Shown here piece by piece: positions 52,637 through 61,192 of a DNA stretch of 64,000 bases. The notes beneath the pieces are model-generated. The model saw nothing but the letters and a program-made list of their open reading frames with translations. It had not been told where the DNA came from and did no database searches. The position numbers and the translations under genes were made by a program. Every line of letters begins with the position of its first letter. Within the stretch, counting starts at the first letter, position 1. The stretch is from Phenylobacterium glaciei (GTDB taxonomy: Bacteria; Pseudomonadota; Alphaproteobacteria; Caulobacterales; Caulobacteraceae): contig NZ_JAGSGD010000003.1 in the NCBI RefSeq assembly GCF_016772415.1, positions 81,361-145,360 on the forward strand, in the 5' to 3' direction.

Positions 52637-52831
52637 CTACCCAATCCGCGCCTTGGCGGTCTTGCGAAACACCACCCCGCCAATACCCGTGATCGCCAGA
52701 ACCACAGTCAGCACGTCGGCCTGGCTGAGGCCCTCAGGCAGCAGGCCAAGCGCACCCGCCACGCCCCAGGCGCTGCCGATCAGGCCGGTCCAGATAGCCT
52801 TGGATGTCCACCAGGGTTTGAGATCGTCCAT
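52637..52831 (-). CDS. Holin-like small membrane protein
   Basis: The 64-aa protein, 'MDDLKPWWTSKAIWTGLIGS', has two short hydrophobic stretches (residues about 13-31 and 38-55) and a basic end (VFRKTAKARIG). Size, topology and position next to the endolysin fit a phage holin or anti-holin. It is the last prophage gene before the defence island. A small hairpin (GCCCGC/GCGGGC, 52852-52869) separates it from the endolysin. Confidence 0.7.
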   Translation of the reverse strand: MDDLKPWWTSKAIWTGLIGSAWGVAGALGLLPEGLSQADVLTVVLAITGIGGVVFRKTAKARIG

Positions 52832-52896
52832 GTCGCTTCTCCATAAAAGATGCCCGCAAAAGCGCGGGCGGTTGGGGCAGTTGATGAAGGGTGTGG

Positions 52897-53433
52897 TCAG
52901 GCCTCGTTGGCCGAGATCCCGCCGGAGGCCGCCAGCTGAACGGGGACGACGCTGGCCGGCTGGACCCGGTAGATCGGCCGGCGGATCGCGATGCAGCGGG
53001 TCTTCGCGATCCGGGTGATGCTGACCGCATCGGACTGGTTGCCGCCCAGCACATGAAAGGCGCCATCGTCTTCGCCGACATAGAGACCGACATGTCCGCC
53101 GCCCTTAGCCCGCGCAAACACCAGCACATCGCCCAGCGAAGCTTGCGGCGCGGCTACGCCAAACCGGCTCCAGCTTCGCGCCCAGAGCGGCTTGGCGGGC
53201 GCTGCTTTGCCGGCGCGCCTGGCGACCAGCGCCATGAACAGCCCGCACCAGGGCACGGCGTCGGATGAATAGCCCTTCGAGAGCCCGGCCTCCCTGGCCC
53301 AGTCCAGAATGAGTAGGTTGTCAGCAGGGCCCGGCGTCTCGATCGTGCCGTAGAGCCGGCGGGCGGCCTCCACCATCCTGGGCAGCGGGCGCACCTCGTC
53401 GAGCCAGCGATAGGCTGGAGGAAGCAGTGTCAT
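52897..53433 (-). CDS. TIGR02594-type peptidase, probable endolysin
   Basis: The 178-aa protein has an NlpC/P60-like fold with a probable triad Cys63 (VPWCGLFMALV), His114 (GGGHVGLYVGE) and Asn132 (LGGNQSDAV). 'PLWARSWSRFG' and 'LGDVLVFAR' match the TIGR02594 family. It likely cuts peptidoglycan peptides at phage release. No signal peptide, so it depends on the adjacent holin. Confidence 0.85.
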   Translation of the reverse strand: MTLLPPAYRWLDEVRPLPRMVEAARRLYGTIETPGPADNLLILDWAREAGLSKGYSSDAVPWCGLFMALVARRAGKAAPAKPLWARSWSRFGVAAPQASLGDVLVFARAKGGGHVGLYVGEDDGAFHVLGGNQSDAVSITRIAKTRCIAIRRPIYRVQPASVVPVQLAASGGISANEA

Positions 53434-53449
53434 CGATGTCTCCGGGAGG

Positions 53450-53659
53450 TTAGCGGGGCGCGAGGCCCTTGATCGCCGCGTAGATCAGCGTGACCGCTGC
53501 CACGAGGGTCGAGAGCCACTTGACGAACTTGACCAAGCCCGAGGCTGTCTTCCAGGCGGCCACCAGATCCTTCACATCGGTGCGCAGGGCATTGAGCTCA
53601 GAGCGGACCGCGGCGAGCTCGGCCTTGAACATGGTGGCGTCGTATTCGGGCTCGTCCAT
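53450..53659 (-). CDS. Small coiled-coil/membrane protein of the lysis module (69 aa)
   Basis: Starts at ATG 53659 with AAAGGAGCC upstream. An N-terminal coiled coil (FKAELAAVRSELNALRTDVK) is followed by one membrane helix (WLSTLVAAVTLIYAAIKGLA). Such proteins occur next to phage holins and endolysins and may be holins or spanin-like; no lipobox or signal peptide is seen. The longer frame up to 53884 overlaps the next gene and looks random. Confidence 0.7.
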   Translation of the reverse strand: MDEPEYDATMFKAELAAVRSELNALRTDVKDLVAAWKTASGLVKFVKWLSTLVAAVTLIYAAIKGLAPR

Positions 53660-53756
53660 GGGCACGGCTCCTTTGATGGATTGGAGGTTCGTGTCGGCCG
53701 ACGACGGCGACCGTTGCGAATGTCTGGACGTGCGTTGGTGCGGAACAGCCGTCAGG

Positions 53757-54227
53757 CTAGGTCGGCGGCGTCCCGGCAAGCACGCAAGCCCCGCGAGCCT
53801 GGGTAAGGATACCCAGAGACACCAGCAGGCCGACGCCTGCGGCCGTGTCGGGGTTGGCCAGGTCGATGATGTCGGTGGCGTCAAAGAGGTTGAGGAACAC
53901 CTCGGCGGCGATCAGGGGTGCTTTCGTGGCGTCCTGATAGTCGGCGAGCGTGAGGCCCTGGACCTTGCGCGAGACAATGTTGAAGGCGACGCGTTCGCCG
54001 GCCGTCAGCAGCCGCCAGAAGTCCAGCTTCCTGATCTGCTGTGGCGGTCCGGGTGGCGGCTCCAGGATTTCCACCGGCACGAACGTCTCGCCGTTGAAGC
54101 CGAGCGCCGGGTCAGCCCACGACATGTCGGCGAGGCTCACGTCTTCAAGGCCGACCAGTTCGGGAGGTAGCGGGCCGGGCTGTCCGACGTTCGTGCCCGC
54201 CAGGGTTTTGCGCTGATAAACGATCAT
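53757..54227 (-). CDS. Phage tail-fibre-associated protein, unknown (156 aa)
   Basis: Its 'MIVYQRKTLAGTNVGQPGPL' start and 'QIRKLDFWRLLTAGERVAFN', 'LFDATDIIDLANPDTAAGVG' further on lie after the adhesin-like gene. Position right after a fibre gene suggests a fibre-assembly chaperone or a small baseplate protein; no known domain is recognised. Helical C-terminal half with a Gly-rich end. Confidence 0.6.
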   Translation of the reverse strand: MIVYQRKTLAGTNVGQPGPLPPELVGLEDVSLADMSWADPALGFNGETFVPVEILEPPPGPPQQIRKLDFWRLLTAGERVAFNIVSRKVQGLTLADYQDATKAPLIAAEVFLNLFDATDIIDLANPDTAAGVGLLVSLGILTQARGACVLAGTPPT

Positions 54228-54292
54228 CAGAACCTACCGTAAATATTGAGGAGGCTTACGAAGCCAGGAGGGGGGGCGCTCGCCAGGTGGCC

Positions 54293-55183
54293 CTAGAAGA
54301 GCAGCACCCGGCCAAGCCCCAGGTTGGGGTTTCCGGCCGTCTTTCGGTCTGGGTCGGTGGCATTGCCCGGCGTCGAGCCTGAGCCCCCTATAAGCTGCCC
54401 ATCGAGCACGAGGGCTGGGTCGAAATACCCCGAGCCGCCGCCACCCGATGCGCCTGCATAGTCCGAGCCCGCACCGCCGCCGCCACCGAAGTAGCCACCG
54501 CCGCCGGCACCCCCGGAATAGCCGCCGCCTCCCCCTTGATAGGCCGACCCCCAACTACCAGACGCTGCGTATAGGCCACCGCCGGCGCCACCGCCGCTGC
54601 CGCCCGCCGATTGCGAGCCGCCATAGCCACGATCATTGCCGCTGGTATCGGCCGTTCCGTTCTGGCCCACGGAGCCCCCGCCCGCGCCGCTGGTGGCGGG
54701 GCTGGCCCCGTAGCCGTCAGATCCGCCGCCGCCAGCGATGAGGACGCTCTTGCCGTCCGACACGCGGCGAATGCCGCTATAGCCTCCGCCTCGCCCGCCG
54801 TACTGGGCCGCGCCGCCGCCTCCCTGGTCGACGAGCAGATTGTAGGCGACGTTGATGGGGAGTTGAAAAGAGCCCCCCGCAAAGCCCCCTGCCCCGGGGT
54901 TGGCGCCATTGCGATCTTGCCCACCCGTGCCCCACAGCTTGGCGCGCGTCACGAACGCCCCCAACGGGGTTACGACCACCACGCCTGCGGCGTTGATGTT
55001 CAGGGGTCCGTCTTTGTCCAGGTCCCAGAACAGCTTGCCGTTGATGGCCACATCGAGGGCGAATGTGCGGGAAGGCTTCTTGCGCTGGTCCAGGCCCTGG
55101 CGCGCAAAGCCGACCAGCCCTGCCCCTCTGGCCGTGGCTGCGAACTTCAGGGCAGAGGGCTGGAAGCCGTTGAAGTCGGCCAT
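54293..55183 (-). CDS. Glycine-rich phage adhesin-like protein
   Basis: The 296-aa protein has an N-terminal ~110 residues with fibre-like domain parts (FNGFQPSALKFAATARGAGL, PLGAFVTRAKLWGTGGQDRN). The remainder is over 40 percent glycine with runs such as YQGGGGGYSGGAGGGGYFGG. Poly-glycine segments of this type form polyglycine-II helices in tail-tip adhesins and vary between phages. Receptor binding is inferred. Confidence 0.72.
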   Translation of the reverse strand: MADFNGFQPSALKFAATARGAGLVGFARQGLDQRKKPSRTFALDVAINGKLFWDLDKDGPLNINAAGVVVVTPLGAFVTRAKLWGTGGQDRNGANPGAGGFAGGSFQLPINVAYNLLVDQGGGGAAQYGGRGGGYSGIRRVSDGKSVLIAGGGGSDGYGASPATSGAGGGSVGQNGTADTSGNDRGYGGSQSAGGSGGGAGGGLYAASGSWGSAYQGGGGGYSGGAGGGGYFGGGGGAGSDYAGASGGGGSGYFDPALVLDGQLIGGSGSTPGNATDPDRKTAGNPNLGLGRVLLF

Positions 55184-55186
55184 GAC

Positions 55187-55636
55187 CTAGTAGGCCCCGC
55201 CTTCGGCGCGGCCGACGATGCCGGTGTTGGTGACGCCGGTCGCCAGCCAGAGCTGCTCGCCAGCCGCCAGGATCAGGGGGCTCGCGTCGCTGAACCCAAA
55301 GTCGGCCTCGGTCTGCTTGGTGGTCTGGGCCACAGTGTAGGCCGGCATGAGGGCCGACTTGATGAAACGCTTCACGGTGCCGGCGGCATTGCCCACGAAC
55401 AGTTGCAGCTCGGTGGCGGTCGTGGTGGCGCGCGCGAGCGCCGTCACCTTCGTCAGGCGAGCGCCGCGGGCCGGGATGCCTGTCGCTGCGTCTGACTGAA
55501 GGAACTGGACGGCGTTGGTGGGGGTGTCGGTGTAGTTGGTGTTGGCGGTGGTGACGACGGCGGTGAGCGCCAGAGGTGTCTGGGGCGTGACCAGGCTGTT
55601 GACCTGGATGCCGGCGGCATTGGTGTCGAGAGGCAT
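55187..55636 (-). CDS. Phage structural protein, unknown (149 aa)
   Basis: Its 'MPLDTNAAGIQVNSLVTPQT' start and 'RLTKVTALARATTTATELQL', 'ILAAGEQLWLATGV' suggest a beta-sandwich of the kind seen in phage tail-tip or decoration proteins. It lies between two fibre-region genes, 3 nt before the glycine-rich gene. Function inferred from position only. Confidence 0.6.
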   Translation of the reverse strand: MPLDTNAAGIQVNSLVTPQTPLALTAVVTTANTNYTDTPTNAVQFLQSDAATGIPARGARLTKVTALARATTTATELQLFVGNAAGTVKRFIKSALMPAYTVAQTTKQTEADFGFSDASPLILAAGEQLWLATGVTNTGIVGRAEGGAY

Positions 55637-55648
55637 CGGCAGGGTTCC

Positions 55649-56224
55649 TTAGAAAATGACTGCGGCGTTAAGGGCGAAGTTCCTGGCGCTGTTGAATTCA
55701 GAGGTCGTGGGGGCCGGTGACGGCGCGAACACCGACAGCACCAGCAGCCAGTCCGTGAACGGACCAATCGCTCCAAAAACGGTGTCGAGCGTGAGCGTCA
55801 GCGTCGTGCCACCTGAGAAGCCGGAGATCAGGCCAGAGCCCTGACTGGTGGGGTCGCTGGCGCGGATCAGCGTGGCCCGCTGGCCGTTTGCGAAGGTCCG
55901 GCCAGACTGCAGGCCGGTCAGGGATTTCGCACCCACGCTCAAGGTCACCGAAGTTGCGCAGGTCGACACAAGGGTAGATGTCCCGATGGCCACGACCGCA
56001 GCGGACTCGGCCGATACCCTTGCAGCCTCGGCTGAGGTCGCTGCTATCTCGGCCGCTGCGCCGTTGGCCTGAGCCGCCGCGCCCACCGCCGAGATCTGGG
56101 TCGAGAAGGCGGGCAGCGCCGCCATCATGGCGTCGGCCTTGGGCACGAACACCGCTGGCGCGTCGGTCAGGCGCTGCGGGGCCGTCGGCAGGGGTGTGAC
56201 GGTGGGATTGGGGGTGATGGCCAT
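55649..56224 (-). CDS. Phage tail-fibre-like protein (191 aa)
   Basis: An Ala/Ser-rich helical section (QISAVGAAAQANGAAAEIAA, TSAEAARVSAESAAVVAIG) looks like a fibre shaft coiled coil. A C-terminal beta-rich head follows (TLSVGAKSLTGLQSGRTFAN, LTLTLDTVFGAIGPFTD). Similar shaft-plus-head layouts occur in phage side fibres. The start overlaps the stop of the upstream gene by one base. Confidence 0.68.
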   Translation of the reverse strand: MAITPNPTVTPLPTAPQRLTDAPAVFVPKADAMMAALPAFSTQISAVGAAAQANGAAAEIAATSAEAARVSAESAAVVAIGTSTLVSTCATSVTLSVGAKSLTGLQSGRTFANGQRATLIRASDPTSQGSGLISGFSGGTTLTLTLDTVFGAIGPFTDWLLVLSVFAPSPAPTTSEFNSARNFALNAAVIF

Positions 56225-57135
56225 CAGGCGATACTTTCAAGCTCGAGGGAGCAGAGGGACCTGTTGGGCGGCTGCGACATCTCGACGTTGAAGTCCTTGA
56301 AGAACCCCAGAACGACGGTCGAGGCGTAGGCGCCTGAGCCGATGTAGAGCCGCAGGGACGCCCGGCCCTCGGTGAGGGTGGCGATCACGCTGTCGAGCAG
56401 CCGGTTGTCGATTACGACCGCGAAGCTGGCCTTTTTTCGGAACGCGCGCTCCAGGACGTACTGGTTGCCGAAGGCGTCATCGGCCTTGACCGAATAGTCG
56501 CGGATACCCAGCTGCGCGCCCCAACGCGTACCCCCGATATCCTGCGAGAACCCCGCCACGACCACACCGAGCGCCACGGTGGCGCCGGTATCGGTCAGCG
56601 TCAGGGTCAGGGTGGAGCCTGCTCCCGGCGGCAGGTCGGTGATCACCAGCTCGGTGTCACGGCGGACGGGCTCGAGGAAATAGGCGTACCAGTCGGTCAC
56701 CCCGCCCGGATCGGTGAGGCTGACGGTGCGATCAAACACCGCGCCAGCCAGGGGATCGCTCACCTGCACCCGACAGGTCGCGGCGGCCAGGCCAGCCAGA
56801 TAGAGGGTGTCGGCGCGTTCGGTGCCCGGGAGGGCAAGGGTCATGGCGATGGAACTGGCCCGCGTCGTCAGCGATCCTACCGTCTCATCAAAGCAGGCCC
56901 AGCGGTTGGTCGCGCCAGTGGCTTGCCACCATGTCGAACTGGTGAGTGCCTCGGGGATCTTGTTCAGGTTGCCGGCCTGCAGCGAGACGAACCGCTGGTG
57001 GACGTTGTCGATCACCCGGTAGACCGCCGCGCTCAGGCCATAGGTGGTAGCACCGCTCCAAAGGGTCTCAGGCTCGGTGACGCTGGAACTGGTGAGGACG
57101 GCGTCGGTGATGGTGACGGGCCGGACGATCTTCAT
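56224..57135 (-). CDS. Distal tail protein-like (303 aa)
   Basis: It begins 'MKIVRPVTITDAVLTSSSVT' and includes a carbohydrate-binding-like central part (LVITDLPPGAGSTLTLTLTD) and a C-terminal 'QLGIRDYSVKADDAFGNQYV'. The position just after the tape measure fits a distal tail or hub component. I cannot name a family with confidence. Its start follows the tape-measure stop with no gap. Confidence 0.65.
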   Translation of the reverse strand: MKIVRPVTITDAVLTSSSVTEPETLWSGATTYGLSAAVYRVIDNVHQRFVSLQAGNLNKIPEALTSSTWWQATGATNRWACFDETVGSLTTRASSIAMTLALPGTERADTLYLAGLAAATCRVQVSDPLAGAVFDRTVSLTDPGGVTDWYAYFLEPVRRDTELVITDLPPGAGSTLTLTLTDTGATVALGVVVAGFSQDIGGTRWGAQLGIRDYSVKADDAFGNQYVLERAFRKKASFAVVIDNRLLDSVIATLTEGRASLRLYIGSGAYASTVVLGFFKDFNVEMSQPPNRSLCSLELESIA

Positions 57136-60048
57136 CTAGGCCGCGATGGTCTGGAAGGCGTTGCCGCCTCGGGTGACGTCATCGAGGGTGCGCGCCGTGG
57201 CCCCGGTGTTGATCACCATCTGGGTAAGGTAGGGCGCCAGTGCTGCTGCAATGTCCGGGGCCAGGTCAAATGCGGGCGTCGGCACGCCTGCGCTGGAGGT
57301 CGCGGCCGCGGCTGCGACGGCCGCAGCCGTAGAGGCGGGATCAAACGTCTGACCCTTGGCAGCCTGGGCATTGTCATTGGCAGCCTTAGCCACGGCGGCC
57401 ATGGCCTTGGCCAGATCAGCAATGGCGTCGCGCACCGAGAGCACCGAGGCGTTGAGGGTCAGGTAGCCGGCCACCTGCTCTTGCAGGGCGGTGAGCTGCT
57501 GCTGGGCGACCCCGACCTGGCCCCGCGCTGCGACCTCGGCGGCCTGCACGGCAGCCCGCACGCCGGCCAGATCACGGGCGGCCACGGCGGCGTTAGGAGC
57601 TGCGGCGCGACTGGCCTCGAGCAGGGCGCGACCGGCGGCCGGCAAAGCCGCCAGACTGGCCTCGTCGGTTTTGCCCACCAGGGCGTCGAAGGCGGCGCGT
57701 GCAGCGGCCAGTTGCTGGCCGGGGTTGAGATCGGTCAGGACGCCGGAGGCCAGTTCGCGGCCGAAATCGGCCAGGGCCTCGGCGAGATCGGCGAACCGGT
57801 CGCGGACGCCCTCGATCGCCCTGGCCTCGCGATCATAGGCCTGCGTCAACACATCGCGCGCGTCGTCGCGTCGGCCCTCGGCGACCGCGAGCGCGGCCTC
57901 GTACTTCGCCTGCGCGGCCTCGGCGGCCTGGGAGGCATCGACCACGTCGTAGATGGATTGCTGCAGGGCGCGCAGCTCTGGCGGCAGGGCCTTCAGGCCA
58001 TCCTCGCGGATCATCACTAAGGCCTGCGCCGACTGCCCGGTCGCCTCCAGCAGCTGTTCCTCAAGCGCGCGGCGTTGGCGCGCCATGTCGGCGGCCTTGG
58101 TCTGGACCCAGACCTGCTTCTGCAGCTCGGCATTGGCTGGCGACAGCGCCGCCAGCAGATCCTTCTCGCGCTCCGCCTGGGCGGCCAGCGCGTCACCCGA
58201 GGCCTCGATCACCTGGATCTCCAGCTCGCGCCTGGTCGAAGCTTCCTCGGCAGCCTTTCTCTGCGCCTCCAGTCGGGCCTGCTCGGCGGCCTGTTGCTTG
58301 GCCTGCTTCTTGGCCTTGGACGCACCAAAGAAACCGGTGATCCCGCCGATCAGGCCGCCCACGACAGCGCCGACCGGTCCAAAGGCCATGCCGGCGGCAG
58401 CGCCTGAAGCCGCCCCGCTCAGCGCCGCCCCGCCCGTGCCGCCGATCAGCTGACCGGCCGCCTGGGCGACACCGGCCACCGCGCCGAATTTCGTCGCAGC
58501 CGTCGCGCCCGCTGCGAACGCGGCCTTGATGCCCTTCAGCGCCTGGCCGGCACCCGCGATCACGCCGACGAAGTCGCCGGCCTTGAACGCACGCGCGGCA
58601 CCGGAGAGCGCGTCGGTGATGCCGTAGAAGGCATCAGCGATCTGCTCCAGCGGCGTGCGGGTGTCTTTAAGCTTCTCAAGCTCGGCCGCCAGGTCGGCCA
58701 TGCCGTTGGTGAGCGTCGGGTTGAGGTCGATGATCTTGCGTTGATTGCCCTCAAGGTCGCGCAGTTCATCGACGAGTCGTGCGGCATGGGCGGCCTCACT
58801 GAGGAAGCCTGCGGCCACCAGCGTTGAGGCCGCCGCCAGCAGTTCCTTCGAGCGGATCTGGTCGCTGGTCATGCCCCGCTCGCCGAAGGCCTTGTCCTCT
58901 GCCGCCACCAGGTCGAGCGCCGCCTTGACGGCCTTTTGCGCCTCCGTCTCGATGACCTTGACGGCCTTCTTTGCTGCGGCCGCACTCTCGGAGATGGGGG
59001 CCACGATCGCGGCGCTGTCGCGCTTGCCGGTGGCCGCGACCCGGGTGGCGGTCTTGGCCCAGACCTGGCCCACCCGGGCGGCCAGGGCGTCGATATCCAG
59101 AACCTCGGTGTTGAGGATCTTCCACGCGCTGGAGAAGTCCCCGGCCACCACCAGCTTTGTCGCCGCGACGACACCCTTGATGGTGTCGAACACAGCCTTG
59201 AACACCGCCCCCAGGATCACGCCGGTGGAGACCAGGCCGCGGATAGCGATGTCGAGCGTGGCCACGACCGCGCCCATGAAGTCGCCGTCCTTGGCGGCCG
59301 ACACCAGGCTAGCGGAGACCACCTCAAGGGTGGGCGCAAGGCCGGCAGCGAGCTGGCGGGTGATACCGGTCGTGACCTTGCCCAGCCGGGTCAGATTATC
59401 GTTGAAGCCTTCGGCGGCGCGGGCTGCGGTCTCATCGATGGTGAGGCCCAGCGCGTCAGCCTCGGCGCGCATTTCAGCGAGACCTTTGGCGCCGGAGTTC
59501 AGTAGCGGGATCAGGTCGGAGCCTGACTTGCCGAAGATCTGCACGGCCAGCGCCGTCTTGCCCGCGCCGTCGGCCATATTGCCGAAGGCCCCGGCCACAT
59601 CGGTGAATACCGCGTCGGTGCTGCGAAGTTGGCCGTTGGCGTCGGTGACGTCGATGCCAAGCGCCCTGAAGGCCGCCGCGGCCGGTTGCGCGCCGCCTGA
59701 GGCGACGCCGGCCATGTTGACGCCTAGCTTCTTTAGGCCACCGCCTAGCTGCTCCAGCGACAGGTCCGAGAGTTCGGCGGCGTACTGCAGTTGCGACAGG
59801 GCCGCGACGCCGACGCCGACCTTCTGGGCCATCTTGCCCATTTCATCGAGCGCGTTGAGCTGGCCCCTGACCGCCACGCTGATCGCCGTGGTCGCAGCTG
59901 CAGCGGCCACCGCCACCCCGGCCAGCGACAGCGCCGCGCCCTTGCCGAACCCGCCCAGCTTGCCCTGCGCCGACTTCAGCCCGCTTTCGAACTGACCGGT
60001 CTCGATGCCCAGGATCGCGCGCAGGTTTCCGATCACGCTTTGCGGCAT
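57136..60048 (-). CDS. Tail tape measure protein
   Basis: The 970-aa protein starts 'MPQSVIGNLRAILGIETGQF', a typical tape-measure opening, and is mostly Ala-rich helix and coiled coil. A glycine-rich hydrophobic block near residues 550-575 (AVVGGLIGGITGFFGASKAK) is the usual membrane-inserting segment. Its length sets the tail length, about 145 nm by the usual 0.15 nm per residue rule. Siphovirus-type. Confidence 0.93.
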   Translation of the reverse strand: MPQSVIGNLRAILGIETGQFESGLKSAQGKLGGFGKGAALSLAGVAVAAAAATTAISVAVRGQLNALDEMGKMAQKVGVGVAALSQLQYAAELSDLSLEQLGGGLKKLGVNMAGVASGGAQPAAAAFRALGIDVTDANGQLRSTDAVFTDVAGAFGNMADGAGKTALAVQIFGKSGSDLIPLLNSGAKGLAEMRAEADALGLTIDETAARAAEGFNDNLTRLGKVTTGITRQLAAGLAPTLEVVSASLVSAAKDGDFMGAVVATLDIAIRGLVSTGVILGAVFKAVFDTIKGVVAATKLVVAGDFSSAWKILNTEVLDIDALAARVGQVWAKTATRVAATGKRDSAAIVAPISESAAAAKKAVKVIETEAQKAVKAALDLVAAEDKAFGERGMTSDQIRSKELLAAASTLVAAGFLSEAAHAARLVDELRDLEGNQRKIIDLNPTLTNGMADLAAELEKLKDTRTPLEQIADAFYGITDALSGAARAFKAGDFVGVIAGAGQALKGIKAAFAAGATAATKFGAVAGVAQAAGQLIGGTGGAALSGAASGAAAGMAFGPVGAVVGGLIGGITGFFGASKAKKQAKQQAAEQARLEAQRKAAEEASTRRELEIQVIEASGDALAAQAEREKDLLAALSPANAELQKQVWVQTKAADMARQRRALEEQLLEATGQSAQALVMIREDGLKALPPELRALQQSIYDVVDASQAAEAAQAKYEAALAVAEGRRDDARDVLTQAYDREARAIEGVRDRFADLAEALADFGRELASGVLTDLNPGQQLAAARAAFDALVGKTDEASLAALPAAGRALLEASRAAAPNAAVAARDLAGVRAAVQAAEVAARGQVGVAQQQLTALQEQVAGYLTLNASVLSVRDAIADLAKAMAAVAKAANDNAQAAKGQTFDPASTAAAVAAAAATSSAGVPTPAFDLAPDIAAALAPYLTQMVINTGATARTLDDVTRGGNAFQTIAA

Positions 60049-60066
60049 GGCGGGCTCCTAAAACTC

Positions 60067-60387
60067 TTAGGTCTGGTCTCTGGCGTAGGCGGCGCGCCAC
60101 AGGTCCATCCGGCGCATGATCTCGGTGGTTGGCAGCAGGCCTTCGGGCTCGGGCGGGTCGAGGCGCTCCAGCACCTTGGCCAGCGGTGTCATCTTCGACA
60201 TGCCGACGAAGGCGCCGATCTGCCAAGCCAGGATCACCCGGTCGCGCTGCTCGCGCTTTGCGGCCCGGAGCCTGGCCTTCAACATCCGCCCGAACGTGCC
60301 GGGCGTCTGGTTCCAGAACTCATCAGGTTGGCCCAGGCCCAGTTCGCACCAAAGCTCGAAGCAGGCCTCTATGGTGTAGGCTTGCCC
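60067..60387 (-). CDS. Tail assembly chaperone, frameshift-extended part
   Basis: An ATG at 60285 gives 72 aa, but the frame stays open further upstream and encodes a plausible conserved stretch before it: 'YTIEACFELWCELGLGQPDE', 'FWNQTPGTFGRMLKARLRAA'. It has no start or ribosome site of its own near 60387. It sits in the -1 frame relative to the 124-aa chaperone gene, whose stop lies at 60369. This is the G/GT arrangement used to make the T extension by programmed -1 frameshift. GGGGCAAG (60381-60388 on the minus strand) is a weak candidate slip site. Confidence 0.65.
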   Translation of the reverse strand, partial: GQAYTIEACFELWCELGLGQPDEFWNQTPGTFGRMLKARLRAAKREQRDRVILAWQIGAFVGMSKMTPLAKVLERLDPPEPEGLLPTTEIMRRMDLWRAAYARDQT

Positions 60388-60743
60388 CGAGCCTTCCGAG
60401 GGGAGGCAGTGGTGCTCACCGCCACGTCGCGAGCGACCTCGCCCTGATCGAAGGCGGCGCGCACGCCATCACCGATCACCTTGTACATGGCCAGCACGCC
60501 GATCTCGGTAACGACCGCGTCGGTGTCGGTCTCGCTCAGGTGCGGCTGGAAGTGCTGCAGGCCGGCCCAGAAGATGAAGCCGATGTCGGTGAGCAGCAGC
60601 TCGTCCAAATCCTCGGCGATATCCAGGAAGCGGCGGTTGAAGCGGACCTCGCAGACCTTCTGGGCCGGAAAGGTCAGCACGAACACCAGGTCGCCGGCGG
60701 CGGTTTTTACGGGCGTCTGGCCCTTGATGGGATTGGCCAGCAT
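60369..60743 (-). CDS. Tail assembly chaperone (short form)
   Basis: The 124-aa protein, 'MLANPIKGQTPVKTAAGDLV', has 'FVLTFPAQKVCEVRFNRRFL' and 'DIAEDLDELLLTDIGFIFWA'. Position between tail tube and tape measure is diagnostic. The C-terminal 14 residues (TASPRKARGKPTP) look like non-coding read-through, which supports ribosomes shifting to the -1 frame before the end. Confidence 0.82.
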   Translation of the reverse strand: MLANPIKGQTPVKTAAGDLVFVLTFPAQKVCEVRFNRRFLDIAEDLDELLLTDIGFIFWAGLQHFQPHLSETDTDAVVTEIGVLAMYKVIGDGVRAAFDQGEVARDVAVSTTASPRKARGKPTP

Positions 60744-60747
60744 CGGC

Positions 60748-61173
60748 TTAGCTCCGGACCGGCAGGCCGGCGACCTTGAGGGTCAGCTGGCCGGTGAGCG
60801 CGTCACCCGGCGAACTGGCCCCGGCCGAATATCCCTTCACATAGGCCGGGAAGGTGTCCTTGACGTTGCCCGGATATGTCAGGCGCGTGGCGCGGACCAG
60901 ACCCGAGGCGCGCCAGGCCTCGATGAACTGGTCGGTGCCGCCGCCGGGCACCCAGTTGATGTCGAAGCTGATATCGCCGAAGTCGGTCATGCCCGGCAGA
61001 TATTCCTTGGCCAGGCCAGGGCTGGACATATGGGTTACCTCGACGTCGTCGATCGAGGCGTCAGGCTTGTTGACGCTCTTGATTTCGAGGATCTCGGTGA
61101 AGACGGCCGAGCCCGGCGCGGTCTCGACTTCGAGCTTTGCGCCATAGGCGATTTTGGCGAGAGAGGCGGCCAT
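60748..61173 (-). CDS. Phage tail tube protein
   Basis: The 141-aa protein has 'YGAKLEVETAPGSAVFTEIL', 'DIDDVEVTHMSSPGLAKEYL' (split) and 'GDALTGQLTLKVAG'. These follow the lambda gpV/HK97-like tail tube pattern ('DVEVTHHdSPg..rE...G'). It forms the tube around the tape measure. It follows DUF3168 by 19 nt. Confidence 0.9.
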   Translation of the reverse strand: MAASLAKIAYGAKLEVETAPGSAVFTEILEIKSVNKPDASIDDVEVTHMSSPGLAKEYLPGMTDFGDISFDINWVPGGGTDQFIEAWRASGLVRATRLTYPGNVKDTFPAYVKGYSAGASSPGDALTGQLTLKVAGLPVRS

Positions 61174-61192
61174 TGGGGCTCCTTCTGGGGGT

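Noticed and set aside
52583..52846. 87-codon plus-strand frame after res
   Set aside because: Antisense of the holin-like gene; no domain; the overlap with the res stop is chance.
54234..54554. 106-codon frame overlapping the glycine-rich gene
   Set aside because: It is the shadow of a Gly-rich coding region (many Arg/Trp), not a real protein.
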